Source of the DNA: Bacillus sp. J33
Lineage (GTDB): Bacteria > Bacillota > Bacilli > Bacillales > Cytobacillaceae
Direction of reading: 5' to 3'
DNA length: 46,252 bases
Assembly (NCBI RefSeq): GCF_000518885.1
Contig: NZ_JAEL01000044.1
Span: forward strand, 1-46,252
The notes beneath the pieces are model-generated. The model worked only from the letters and a program-made list of their open reading frames with translations, was not told the DNA's origin and ran no database searches. Shown one piece after another: positions 24,873-33,129 of this stretch (position 1 is its first letter; every line of letters starts with the position of its first letter). A program made the position numbers and the translations under genes.

Positions 24873-25754
24873 CTAAAAATTAACCTTAAACTTATTGAAA
24901 TACCAATCATCGTCTTTGGTGCGTTTTTTAAAATAATTTCTCCTTTGGTTAAGAACACCGTCTTTTAAAACTTTCAATTCTATTTCTCTAGCCTTTGTAC
25001 TAACTAACAGTTTTTTGCATTTTTTTATCCTCTCAGCATTGAAATGAGAGTAAGCCAATCGTAGTAGGTTATAATTTACCTCTTCATAACTAATATTGTA
25101 TGGCTGCTTTTTTCGAAAAAGATGAAGGATTTTTACAGTAGGGAGAATGTGGCATTTATAGCCAAAAAGCCATAGCCTTATAGAAAATTCTATATCTTCA
25201 TGGCCCCATGTTTTAAAGCCTCTTTCAAAACCACCAACCTTATCAAACACATTTTTTTTTATTGCCAGACAGGCTCCAGGCAATATAGCTGTTTCATTTA
25301 GAGCCGCAGGCTTTGGGTTCCATTTAATTCTAAGGTTAGGCTTCAGTGTTTGACCAAAACCGGTGAAGTCATCTTTAGTCATAGAGCCAATTGCAGGTGA
25401 AATAGCGTCCGTTTTGCCATAAATTAATGGTTCAAGCAGGCGATCAATCCACCAGTCTTCAAATTCAATATGGGCATCACAAAATATTAGATAAGCCGCT
25501 GAAGTGAAATCAGCACCCAAATTCCGTGCATTTGCAGCGCCGATTCCTTTTGTTTCGATAAGTTTAATTTTTTCCTGTCTATAAGAATCTTTTAAAAATT
25601 CACAGCAATTATCTGTTGATCCATCGTTTACAATAATGACTTCAAAAGTATAATTTGTTTTCTTTGTAAATAGGGAATCTAACGTTTTTTTTACATTTTC
25701 TCCTTCATTTTTAACAGGGAAAATGATAGAAACCATACTAGTAGTGCTTTGCAT
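24873..25754 (-). CDS. Family 2/27-like glycosyltransferase resembling polypeptide GalNAc-transferases
   Basis: A 293-residue GT-A enzyme. Standard motifs: SIIFPVKNEGENV and IIVNDGSTDN. The later part is unusual: CDAHIEF as the metal-binding DxH, SPAIGSM, then GACLAIKKNVFDKVGGFERG followed by WGHEDIEFSIRLWLFG and LHLFRKKQPY. This order (DxH, GG-F, WG.E..E.S.R.W..G, H.FR) is the hallmark of polypeptide GalNAc-transferases and related enzymes, though the lectin domain of the animal enzymes is absent. It might start O-glycans on Ser/Thr of spore proteins; that is inference. AAGGGG lies eight bases before the ATG. Confidence 0.85.
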   Translation of the reverse strand: MQSTTSMVSIIFPVKNEGENVKKTLDSLFTKKTNYTFEVIIVNDGSTDNCCEFLKDSYRQEKIKLIETKGIGAANARNLGADFTSAAYLIFCDAHIEFEDWWIDRLLEPLIYGKTDAISPAIGSMTKDDFTGFGQTLKPNLRIKWNPKPAALNETAILPGACLAIKKNVFDKVGGFERGFKTWGHEDIEFSIRLWLFGYKCHILPTVKILHLFRKKQPYNISYEEVNYNLLRLAYSHFNAERIKKCKKLLVSTKAREIELKVLKDGVLNQRRNYFKKRTKDDDWYFNKFKVNF

Positions 25755-26029
25755 AAAATAATCCCCTTTTTACCTAATTCTTGGATGTTGGATTCTAATA
25801 GGCAAGCCTTTTCCTTATCTGGATGAATCCCATTTTTAAATATATGAGGATACAAACAAAAAAATGAATCCAACATTTTTGAAATAAAACTTTTTAAAAT
25901 CAATGCAAGCAAATCAACTTTTATACTCAATTATCATAAGGGGAGTGAAAAAAATTGTATCTTTGCCCTAGTCAATAGTACAAGTCGAAATAAAATTTAA
26001 ATCATAATTTATATTAACCCTCGAAAGGA

Positions 26030-26051
26030 ACTCAGTGGTACTCAGTGGTAT
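26030..26051 (+). repeat. Short tandem duplication in a 420-base gene-free stretch
   Basis: ACTCAGTGGT occurs twice in direct succession. The rest of 25755-26249 is AT-rich; I see no gene and no convincing promoter for the minus-strand glycosyltransferase operon. Confidence 0.5.
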
Positions 26052-26249
26052 TGAAGGATGATTTTAAAAAAGTACTTAAAAAAAATAACTTGCTTATAAA
26101 ATAAAAAAGTAAGTGAAATTTTAAATTGTTTTTCGTTCCTGAACATTTACCAAGATAAGAGCAATTCAAAACAATTTTAGCAGTTTGGGAGTAACAGGAA
26201 ATGAAGCAAAAGGTGTCCGATTCCCCATATGAAAGTCATACGGTAATAA

Positions 26250-26286
26250 AATAAATAGGGTGGCCATTACTTCAGTTTTGCCACCC
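26250..26286 (-). terminator. Terminator of the coiled-coil protein gene
   Basis: Seven-pair stem GGGTGGC/GCCACCC, 15-base loop, followed on the minus strand by TATTTATTTTATT. Confidence 0.7.
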
Positions 26287-26353
26287 GCTTTATAATATTG
26301 GGGGAATAACAAAATTAGAAAGTTGCAACTCCTGAAGTAATGAGCTGCCGCTT

Positions 26354-27898
26354 TCATTTCCTAATGTTTTTAAATGGATCCAATGTAGTATTCATAGAGG
26401 GATATTGTGAATTATATAAAGGGTGGGATTCAAAGAATCTTTCTAAAGAATAATTTTCGGATAACTTAGTACTTTTGGATGTTTGATTGTTATGATTATT
26501 TTTTAATGATACCATTCCGTTTTGAACGTTTTTACTGCTTTGTTTGAACTGGAATTGAGTATGGTTATGATCACTGGGATCTGGCTCCATCTGTCTTGAT
26601 GAAACAGAAGGTGTCTGCAAGCGGGACTTTTTCTCTATATCTTTATGTGAAAAATAGAATCTTGTCTTTTGCTCATTTTTATCCGAGTCTTTTGGCTGCT
26701 TTTGTTTCATTTTTTTAATAAATGATTCCAGCTCCTCACATTTTTGTTCTTTTTCTTTAAGCTGTTTTCCGAGTTTATCTGTTTCTTCTTTTGCCTTTTT
26801 CAGTTTTTGTTCAGTTATGTCTATTTTGTTGCGATTCTTTTCGTCTTTCTCCAATAGTTCTTCTAATAGCTGATTTTTTAATTGCTCCTCTTTTTTAAAC
26901 AAATCCTGCATATCATCAATTTTATTGCTATAAAATTTTTCTTTTTCAACTAAGGCAGCATCCAATCGCGTAATTTCCTTGTTAAGCTGTTTTTCTTTTT
27001 CAGTAAGAAGGGAAGCTTTTTCCCTAAGTTGAAGCAATTCTTCAGAATAGGCCTCATGATTCTCAATTAATTGGATATTCAAACGTTCGATTTCTTTAAG
27101 ATAGGACTCTTTTTCATCTTCGCTTGGGACTTGTTCATTTATTATTTTTTCTATATCTGACTTATATTGCTTTTCTTTTTCTGCCAATAATGATTTTAAA
27201 CGTTGATTCTCATCAAGGAAGTCCTTTTCTAAATTTTGCTGTTTAGAAATTTCATTCATTAGCTGTTTAATCTCTTGATCATGTTTGATTTCCAGATCCT
27301 GTATTTCGCTTAAAAGGGCATTTATTTCTTTCTTATATTCAATTTCACGATCCTGATATGCCTTGATTTCTTCACTTCGAGAATTTATTTGATTTGTATA
27401 ATCTGATAACTTTGCTTCAAGTTTTTTTATAATTTCTCTATCTTTTTGCATTTGTTCAATTTCAATTAGTAATTCTTTTTGCTGATAAAGCCAATTTGAC
27501 TGCTTGGCTTCAAAGCTTTTAATTAAATTCCGATATTGCAAGTTTTCTTCTTCGAGAGTACTGTGATGTTTTTTTTCTTTTTGCATTTGTTCTTCATAAG
27601 CGGCAGCTTTCTCCTTTATTTGCGCTTCATAAGATTTAAGTTCTTTTTCTAATTGTTCAATCTTATCCCTTAACATTTGTTTATCTTCCTCTTCATTGAT
27701 TAAATATTGCCGGAGCTTTTCATTTTCCAGAATTAACTCCGAGTATTTATCTTTAAGCTTTTTTAAATTGCTTTTTTTGTATTCCTCCTCATATTTTTGA
27801 GCTAAAACCTTATATTTTTCGACCTCTGATTTAAGATGAATAATTAATTGTTCCATTTGCAGGATTGTAAACCTTCTATTGTGTGAGTCATTCAGCAT
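26354..27898 (-). CDS. Long coiled-coil protein, unknown function
   Basis: A 514-residue protein without signal or membrane segment. Residues 10-400 are almost uninterrupted heptad repeats rich in Glu, Lys, Leu and Gln (for example LNKEITRLDAALVEKEKFY), predicted as a long parallel coiled coil. The last 115 residues are low in hydrophobics, rich in Ser, Asn, Gln and His, and probably disordered. I do not recognise a family; such rods act as scaffolds or tethers. The upstream region has a sigma-K-like promoter (27923-27951) and all neighbours look spore-surface related, so a coat/exosporium scaffold is a reasonable guess only. GGAGAAG lies about eight bases before the ATG. Confidence 0.8.
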   Translation of the reverse strand: MLNDSHNRRFTILQMEQLIIHLKSEVEKYKVLAQKYEEEYKKSNLKKLKDKYSELILENEKLRQYLINEEEDKQMLRDKIEQLEKELKSYEAQIKEKAAAYEEQMQKEKKHHSTLEEENLQYRNLIKSFEAKQSNWLYQQKELLIEIEQMQKDREIIKKLEAKLSDYTNQINSRSEEIKAYQDREIEYKKEINALLSEIQDLEIKHDQEIKQLMNEISKQQNLEKDFLDENQRLKSLLAEKEKQYKSDIEKIINEQVPSEDEKESYLKEIERLNIQLIENHEAYSEELLQLREKASLLTEKEKQLNKEITRLDAALVEKEKFYSNKIDDMQDLFKKEEQLKNQLLEELLEKDEKNRNKIDITEQKLKKAKEETDKLGKQLKEKEQKCEELESFIKKMKQKQPKDSDKNEQKTRFYFSHKDIEKKSRLQTPSVSSRQMEPDPSDHNHTQFQFKQSSKNVQNGMVSLKNNHNNQTSKSTKLSENYSLERFFESHPLYNSQYPSMNTTLDPFKNIRK

Positions 27899-27922
27899 TG
27901 CTCTTCTTCTCCATCTATATTA

Positions 27923-27951
27923 AAGAATATGGTTTGACACCGCATAACTGT
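27923..27951 (-). promoter_or_regulatory. Sigma-K-like promoter of the coiled-coil gene
   Basis: AC, 18 bases, then CATATTCTT on the minus strand; one base off consensus in the -10 and one in spacing. The rest of the 310-base gap 27899-28208 is AT-rich; CATAAAATA at 28126-28134 on the plus strand matches a sigma-K -10 but has no properly spaced AC. Confidence 0.4.
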
Positions 27952-28208
27952 TCACATCCTTAGTTGACTGTTTTTAATTTAGAAACTGTTCAACTTGATT
28001 AGCATTGTAGTAGTTTTTAAATTGATATTCTTCATATTAATTATATGCATATATCCACTGGATGTTACATTCACAGATTTACTGCTCGGGGATTTGCTGC
28101 AATTATCATACAAAGCCTTTAAGAACATAAAATAAATACGTACAATTTTACAGAAGCCCAGATCTATAAAGGGAATATCACAGAAGATTGAAAGAGAGGT
28201 TTTGTTTC

Positions 28209-29453
28209 ATGAAAATCCAACTGGGAGATATGTATATTGGTTCCATAGAAAATGAGTATATTCCTGCTTTGTATTTCTTCAGCAGGGAAATGGGTTTTCA
28301 GGTTAATTTAGGTGATAAAAAAATGCAGCTGAATACTAGCTTACATGATAAGAAGGTTGGTATATTGCGAGAGAAAACATTAAATCAAAGTCCATTGAGG
28401 AAACCTGGGTTGGAGGAAAAGGCACTGGAAACAATTGGAGCTTATATTTCCAAGTGTGGAGCAAAAGTAAGTCACTTAACAGAATTCAATAAGGAAATAA
28501 AAATGAACTTAGCATTTTCCTTGGAATTATTTAAAATGCAGGGGCTGAAGCAACCAGTTATGGAAATATACCATGATATAAAAGGAGAACACGACAGGTG
28601 GATTCTGCTCCTAAAAGATGAATGTAAAAAATCAGGAATAAAATTTATATCTTATCCAGAAGAAAATTTGGGTGAAACGCCATGGGTCAAAGTGCAATTT
28701 ATGTTTTCGATTGTAAAAGAAGATATAGAGGAGGAAGAAGTATCAAAGACATTGTCACATATCCTTTCAATTGGTTTGATGTGCATGCTATTAGATAAGG
28801 CAGGGTCAGCAGCATTTTCTTTACTGCCCTTTGAGGTGTATGCAGGGTTAATGAACCATTCTGTTAACAAAAAAGAAGTGAACATTCAGCCAAAAAAACC
28901 TGTGGATGATAATAAGTCTATAAAAGAAAATATTGTAATAGACAAAGATAAAGAAATGGCAAGTGCTGAAGCATTTTTTGATTATCATCTATTAGTTGAT
29001 CAAATGCACAGCAGAAATATAAAAATAATAGGAAACTTAAATATAAAAAATACTGGAAATGTTCATCTAAACAATCCAATTGTATGTATTCGGGTAAGTC
29101 CCCCCGGCAGCATAAAAATTACAGGACAAATATTGCCTCCACACTTAACTAATACCATGGGAATTCAAACAGGTAACGGAGCAAAGGGGTGGAAATATAT
29201 GAATAAAGAGTGGTTTAATGAACTAGAGGAAAAGGGAGAATTATGGATAAATACGATTGAGAATCTATGTATACCTGAACAGGAAACAGTTTCTATCCCA
29301 AATATTCAAATAAAACTATTGAATAATGAAGATCATAGGAATATACAGGTAGACGCGTTTGTCTTCTTTCAAGAAGAAAGCCTTGAAATACCAGCAAGTA
29401 ATAAAATATCTCTATTATTAACAAATAATGGAAAGGAAGATAAGCAAAAATAA
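28209..29453 (+). CDS. Unknown two-part protein, probably spore-related
   Basis: A 414-residue soluble protein I do not recognise. The first 230 residues look like a folded alpha/beta domain (FFSREMGFQVNLGD, ALETIGAYISKCGAKV, LAFSLELFKMQG). A Lys/Asp-rich linker (about 225-255) leads to a C-terminal domain that reads like a beta-sandwich: IKIIGNLNIKNTGN, NNPIVCIRVSPPGSI, ending in VDAFVFFQEE. The phrase NLNIKNTGNVHLNNP is typical of Ig-like or CARDB-like surface domains. The ATG at 28209 follows GAGAGG; an upstream in-frame TTG overlaps that site. It is divergent from the coiled-coil gene. Function unknown. Confidence 0.75.
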   Translation: MKIQLGDMYIGSIENEYIPALYFFSREMGFQVNLGDKKMQLNTSLHDKKVGILREKTLNQSPLRKPGLEEKALETIGAYISKCGAKVSHLTEFNKEIKMNLAFSLELFKMQGLKQPVMEIYHDIKGEHDRWILLLKDECKKSGIKFISYPEENLGETPWVKVQFMFSIVKEDIEEEEVSKTLSHILSIGLMCMLLDKAGSAAFSLLPFEVYAGLMNHSVNKKEVNIQPKKPVDDNKSIKENIVIDKDKEMASAEAFFDYHLLVDQMHSRNIKIIGNLNIKNTGNVHLNNPIVCIRVSPPGSIKITGQILPPHLTNTMGIQTGNGAKGWKYMNKEWFNELEEKGELWINTIENLCIPEQETVSIPNIQIKLLNNEDHRNIQVDAFVFFQEESLEIPASNKISLLLTNNGKEDKQK

Positions 29454-29483
29454 AATTAATCAAGCCAGCGCATAATATGGATG

Positions 29484-29524
29484 CTCGGGGTATTAGACCC
29501 ATGGTCCGCTTACTATACCCCGAG
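29484..29524. terminator. Bidirectional hairpin between convergent genes
   Basis: Nine-pair stem CTCGGGGTA/TACCCCGAG with a long loop, between stop codons at 29453 and 29530. Confidence 0.6.
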
Positions 29525-29529
29525 TTTAG

Positions 29530-29916
29530 TTAAACAATTTGAATTATTTTCGATGTAACATAGTTTTCATTTATTTGATAGGCCTTAATCTTGGGGTAAA
29601 TAGTTTCAAAAGATATAATAATGTGGAAAAGGTCCGGATGATTATTTAATGCTATGTCCCCTTTTGAGGGATAGGCATCAGCAGTAGGATGTGAATGGTA
29701 GATTCCCAGAACCTCTTCATTCTTTTTTTTAATTCGGTTAAATACATGCTCTATTTGCCTGATGTCCATTGAAAATGAAACAGGGCTCTTATCCATATTC
29801 TTCATTGGCCAAATAGTAGCTGCCAGTCCTTCTTTTCCAGATAATAAACCGCATGCCTCATTAGGTAATTCTTTCCGGCAGTAATAGACCAACAAATCAT
29901 AAACATTAGATGTCAC
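29530..29916 (-). CDS. JAMM/Mov34-type metallopeptidase (M67)
   Basis: A 128-residue zinc peptidase or isopeptidase of the JAB1/MPN+ fold. The complete JAMM motif is visible: Glu20 in PNEACGLLSG, then His74-Ser-His76-Pro and Ser84-x-x-Asp87 in YHSHPTADAYPSKGD. Bacterial members remove C-terminal extensions or cut isopeptide-like bonds, often with ubiquitin-like partners; none is seen here. GTG 29916 is the first possible start in a frame that is open further upstream but has no earlier start codon; its binding site is weak. It begins 23 bases after the small basic ORF, so both are probably translated from one message. Confidence 0.85.
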   Translation of the reverse strand: MTSNVYDLLVYYCRKELPNEACGLLSGKEGLAATIWPMKNMDKSPVSFSMDIRQIEHVFNRIKKKNEEVLGIYHSHPTADAYPSKGDIALNNHPDLFHIIISFETIYPKIKAYQINENYVTSKIIQIV

Positions 29917-29938
29917 TTTTACTATTTCAGGTTGAAAA

Positions 29939-30082
29939 TCATCTGCTTCTGCCGCAACATCCCTTTGTACTGGGTTGCTGAACTTTCATTTTAGCTGGTT
30001 TATTCTGTTTCAACTGAACAGGCTGTGCATTGGATATTCCTAACTTTTTCTTAACTTTGCGCTTTAATCTGCCGTTAGCCAT
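29939..30082 (-). CDS. Small basic protein, unknown function
   Basis: A 47-residue, strongly basic product: MANGRLKRKVKKKLGI at the start, then a Gln/Pro-rich stretch and the end GCCGRSR with adjacent cysteines. GGAG eight bases before the ATG supports translation. It precedes the JAMM peptidase gene by 23 bases and could be its partner or substrate, or a small basic spore protein. No family recognised. Confidence 0.55.
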   Translation of the reverse strand: MANGRLKRKVKKKLGISNAQPVQLKQNKPAKMKVQQPSTKGCCGRSR

Positions 30083-30178
30083 TTAATCAACTCCATTATT
30101 ATTTTGAATATTGGTATCGCTACACCGAAAGAAACAATTGGGTTCCTAATAATAATAAGTTTCAAATAACCAAATTAA

Positions 30179-30209
30179 GCCAGGAGACAGAATACTTTCT
30201 CCTCCTGGC
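30179..30209 (-). terminator. Terminator of the 383-residue spore-surface-type gene
   Basis: Eight-pair stem GCCAGGAG/CTCCTGGC, then TTAATTTGG on the minus strand. Confidence 0.6.
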
Positions 30210-30243
30210 GCAAATGAAAAATTTTGGTTCAGCAGCACTTTTC

Positions 30244-31395
30244 TTAGAAATTGCTGCCACAATCTTCAACTTCAACCTCAAGTCCAGGGTTAGCCGTTTC
30301 ATTCAAGTTAATTCGAATAAAGAGGGAAGGACTTGTAATTGTTAGGGTCAAGGTATCCCCTGCTGGATCAACATCGTTCATTACTAAAGTAAAGGTAGCA
30401 TTTTCCGTTACACCGCCAGAAGGAGTAATAGTACCTGTACCCGTAACACTTAGTCCATTCGTCCCAACCTCAGTTGGCTGATTGAATTCTGCAGCTGTAA
30501 ATGTAAAACTTTGATCAAGTTCATCATCAGGTGTACCAATTGGTGTTGGTCCCGGTGTATCCAGGAAGCTAACCTGAAGGCTGCTGTTTGCAAGGTTACA
30601 CTGATCAGCAATTAAGGCTGTTAAATCTAGTTCTCCAGTTGGTGTCGCATTGAAGGTTGCCAGTGCTGCTACTCCTCCTGCATCCTCACCTTCTGCATAA
30701 ATGATCGTTGCAGGCCCATCGTATTCAGCTGCACCCTGAACAACTGTGTTCAAAGGAGGGAAGAAGGTTGGGCATTGCTGAGGGAACCTAGGGAAAGGAG
30801 GGCAGACAGCATTTTCTTCAGGAATCGGAATAACTGGCCGAGGTCCACAGAATCTTGCTTCCACTTCCAATTTCACTTCTGCTTCAACCTGAACATCCTT
30901 ACACATTACAACATCAATTACGACCATGTTACCAAGCATCTGATTTAGCAATACTGTACATTGAACATCAAAGATATTGCAATTAATTTCTGTACCTTCC
31001 GGGAAACACAATATAACATCGTCAACAAAGCTTACTGGTACGACAAAGTTGCAGCCCGGGAGTGCTACACCATTACAGAAAAATTGAACACGAATGTGCA
31101 CATGGAAAGCTAGAGTAACAATTTGTGCCCCTGGAACTCCAATATCAGCAGGCACAGCCCCAATAAAATCGCAGCTCCTGGTATTTAAAACCTCAGAGCA
31201 TGTAGCAGTAATACTATTGCCTTCATCCCGGCAAGTTTCAATTTGCGCAAAACACTCATCAGGAATAGGAACCTTATTCCGATCACGATTAGTCAGGACT
31301 ACCCAGTCATAAACTTTAGTAACACGAATACATTCAGGCCCAATGGGATTTGGCGTAACTTGCTGACCCTGAATGGGCTTGATGTTTTTTTTCAT
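30244..31395 (-). CDS. Spore-surface-type structural protein, 383 residues
   Basis: An acidic, Val/Thr/Pro-rich protein with many cysteines and no signal peptide. Residues 20-190 hold repeated beta strands with Cys (FFCNGVALPGCNFVVPV, DVILCFPEGTEINCNI, VEAEVKLEVEARFCGPRP), a composition and phrasing I associate with Bacillus coat/exosporium proteins related to the CsxC group. A Pro/Phe-rich linker (CPPFPRFPQQCPTFFPP) leads to a Thr-, Asp- and Gly-rich C-terminal part (210-383), likely a second beta domain. A perfect sigma-K promoter 50 bases upstream supports expression in the mother cell. No exact family assigned. AAAGGAAAG lies upstream of the ATG. Confidence 0.75.
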   Translation of the reverse strand: MKKNIKPIQGQQVTPNPIGPECIRVTKVYDWVVLTNRDRNKVPIPDECFAQIETCRDEGNSITATCSEVLNTRSCDFIGAVPADIGVPGAQIVTLAFHVHIRVQFFCNGVALPGCNFVVPVSFVDDVILCFPEGTEINCNIFDVQCTVLLNQMLGNMVVIDVVMCKDVQVEAEVKLEVEARFCGPRPVIPIPEENAVCPPFPRFPQQCPTFFPPLNTVVQGAAEYDGPATIIYAEGEDAGGVAALATFNATPTGELDLTALIADQCNLANSSLQVSFLDTPGPTPIGTPDDELDQSFTFTAAEFNQPTEVGTNGLSVTGTGTITPSGGVTENATFTLVMNDVDPAGDTLTLTITSPSLFIRINLNETANPGLEVEVEDCGSNF

Positions 31396-31443
31396 CCAAC
31401 ATCTTTCCTTTCATTAAATTGATGTTTATATCTAGTTCTTTAA

Positions 31444-31471
31444 TATAATATGGTGAATAAGTGGAACGGGT
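31444..31471 (-). promoter_or_regulatory. Consensus sigma-K promoter of the 383-residue protein
   Basis: AC (31471-31470), exactly 17 bases, CATATTATA (31452-31444) on the minus strand: full match to AC-N17-CATANNNTA, about 49 bases before the ATG. Confidence 0.65.
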
Positions 31472-32005
31472 ACAGTTATCTTTTAAAATAGGCTATAATA
31501 GGCTAAAATCCTTATTTTCTGTTAATCAGCCGTTTTCTGCAGTTGATTCAGGATAAAAAGAAGGAGGATTCTGCATCCATTAATAAAATCAATCTTGTCT
31601 ACGTCAATTTATGAATTATTTCGAAAGGATTACACAACTTTTATTCCACCTATTTTTTAAAGGCTTTAAATAATATCCCTTTCAGGAGGAAAATTAGTAC
31701 TGCTAGTAATTTTTTATAGTAAGAGTGTTCAAGTTGGTGTCTGGGGTACAAACATTCATTTTATAGATGAACAAATTTTTTTGGTGAAATTGAAAAAGAA
31801 ATGAAAAATACCGGGTTAAAATGCAGTTTAAAAATGAAAGTATTTCAATGACAAGGACTTAATATTATATGAAGGGTGAAGAAATTTTGATTCTCACTTT
31901 ATATTGCTGGAAGGAGAGGAAGAGTTATTGAAGTATTAAAAAGACATTTAACCTTGTCAAATGCCGTTGATTAAATTGATTTAAATTTGATAGTTGTACA
32001 TATTA

Positions 32006-32058
32006 GAAAATCCAACTGCTTGTATTTTATAGGATTAAAGACAGGCAGATGGATTTTC
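32006..32058. repeat. Imperfect inverted repeat in a 740-base gene-free stretch
   Basis: GAAAATCCAACTGCTTGT pairs with ACAGGCAGATGGATTTTC across an 18-base loop. The rest of 31480-32134 has no supported gene; 31690-31930 reads like decayed coding DNA (short frames such as VGVWGTNIHFIDEQIF after AGGAGG) that I cannot assign. Confidence 0.45.
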
Positions 32059-32134
32059 CGCTAATTCAATAATTATGACCATAAAATAGCTTTTCAAAGG
32101 GATTTTTTATAGAAGATGAAGTGATAACTTTAAT

Positions 32135-32782
32135 TTAAAGCACATACATAAACACACAAAGAAAGTGCGCCATGCTGCCCATCATGATAAAAATATGAAA
32201 AATCTCATGAAATCCCAAATGCTTGAACTCAAGGAATTTCGGTTTCACAGCGTAAATAATTCCGCCAATTGTGTATAGGATGCCGCCAAGCACCAATAGG
32301 GAAACACCCGCCATGCTCAGCATATCCGAAAGAGGTGAAAAGGCAAATACAATAATCCAGCCCAAGGCGATGTAAAGTGCTGTAGAAAGCCATCTCGGGC
32401 AGTTAAACCAGACCATTTTAAAAAGTATACCTGCAGCTGCAACGGCTGTTACAATTGAAAAAAGGACCCAGCCTGTTACCCCGTTTAGAGTGATAAGGCA
32501 AAAAGGTGTATAGGATCCTGCAATTAATACGAATATCATAGAATGGTCCAGTTTCCTTAAAAAAGCTATCACTTTATCTTTTGCAATGACCATATGGTAA
32601 GTTGCAGATGCTGAATAAAGCAGAATTAAGCTGACCCCAAAAATTGTAACAGCCGCAATACTAAGCGGTGAAGATGTTGTCAAGGAAGCCTTAATAACCA
32701 TGGCAAGCAGTCCGACAAAGGATAAAATAGCTCCAGCAAGATGAGTTAGGCCATTGATTGGCTCCCGGATGTACGTATTCAT
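32135..32782 (-). CDS. trhA: TrhA / hemolysin III-type membrane protein (PAQR family)
   Basis: A 215-residue integral membrane protein with seven hydrophobic segments. It opens with the signature REPINGLTHLAGAILSF, has SATYHM after the second to third segment and the C-terminal GFHEIFHIFIMMGSMAHF, whose His residues match the metal site of the PAQR superfamily. Bacillus TrhA (YplQ) is known in membrane energetics/fatty-acid homeostasis; the older hemolysin III name reflects heterologous assays. AGGAGG precedes the ATG. Single gene, followed by no clear terminator. Confidence 0.92.
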   Translation of the reverse strand: MNTYIREPINGLTHLAGAILSFVGLLAMVIKASLTTSSPLSIAAVTIFGVSLILLYSASATYHMVIAKDKVIAFLRKLDHSMIFVLIAGSYTPFCLITLNGVTGWVLFSIVTAVAAAGILFKMVWFNCPRWLSTALYIALGWIIVFAFSPLSDMLSMAGVSLLVLGGILYTIGGIIYAVKPKFLEFKHLGFHEIFHIFIMMGSMAHFLCVFMYVL

Positions 32783-32944
32783 TATAATCTCCTCCTAATA
32801 TTTCCGTATGTAGTTTCGATAACTACTTATAATGGTATAGATAAAACGAAAGGTAGTCAATGTTTACATCTTGGCCTTTTTTATGTAAAATTTATTTATC
32901 AGATGGCTGTGTTAAAGATCAATGCTGATTTTGGCACTTTGTTC

Positions 32945-33095
32945 CCCGATAATGCTTTCGTATTATCTGCACACGGTGCGCTATTTAAATGTCCTGGGGG
33001 AATGTTGACAACGGGAGATCCTGCAGGCGCAAAGTAAAGAGGAGCGTCGGTTCTTCTGCGAGCGCTGAGCGCCTTGAGCGAAAATCAACAGACAA
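32945..33095. repeat. Degenerate intergenic repeat, copy 3 (inverted)
   Basis: Shares GGGAGAT, CAGGCGC, CGCTGAGCGCC and GAGC..AAATCAAC in order with the complement of copy 2. It lies in the 347-base gap upstream of the DUF1836 gene, whose open frame artificially extends into it. Nothing else is evident in 32783-33129 apart from the trhA upstream region. Confidence 0.5.
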
Positions 33096-33129
33096 GTTTA
33101 CCACTAATATGAATGATTTGAGGGATAGA

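Noticed and set aside
26166..26357. 63-codon frame overlapping the end of the coiled-coil gene
   Set aside because: It runs through the intrinsic terminator of that gene and has no separate support.
32989..33129. N-terminal extension of the DUF1836 protein
   Set aside because: The added residues are encoded by the degenerate repeat; a ribosome binding site marks ATG 33130.
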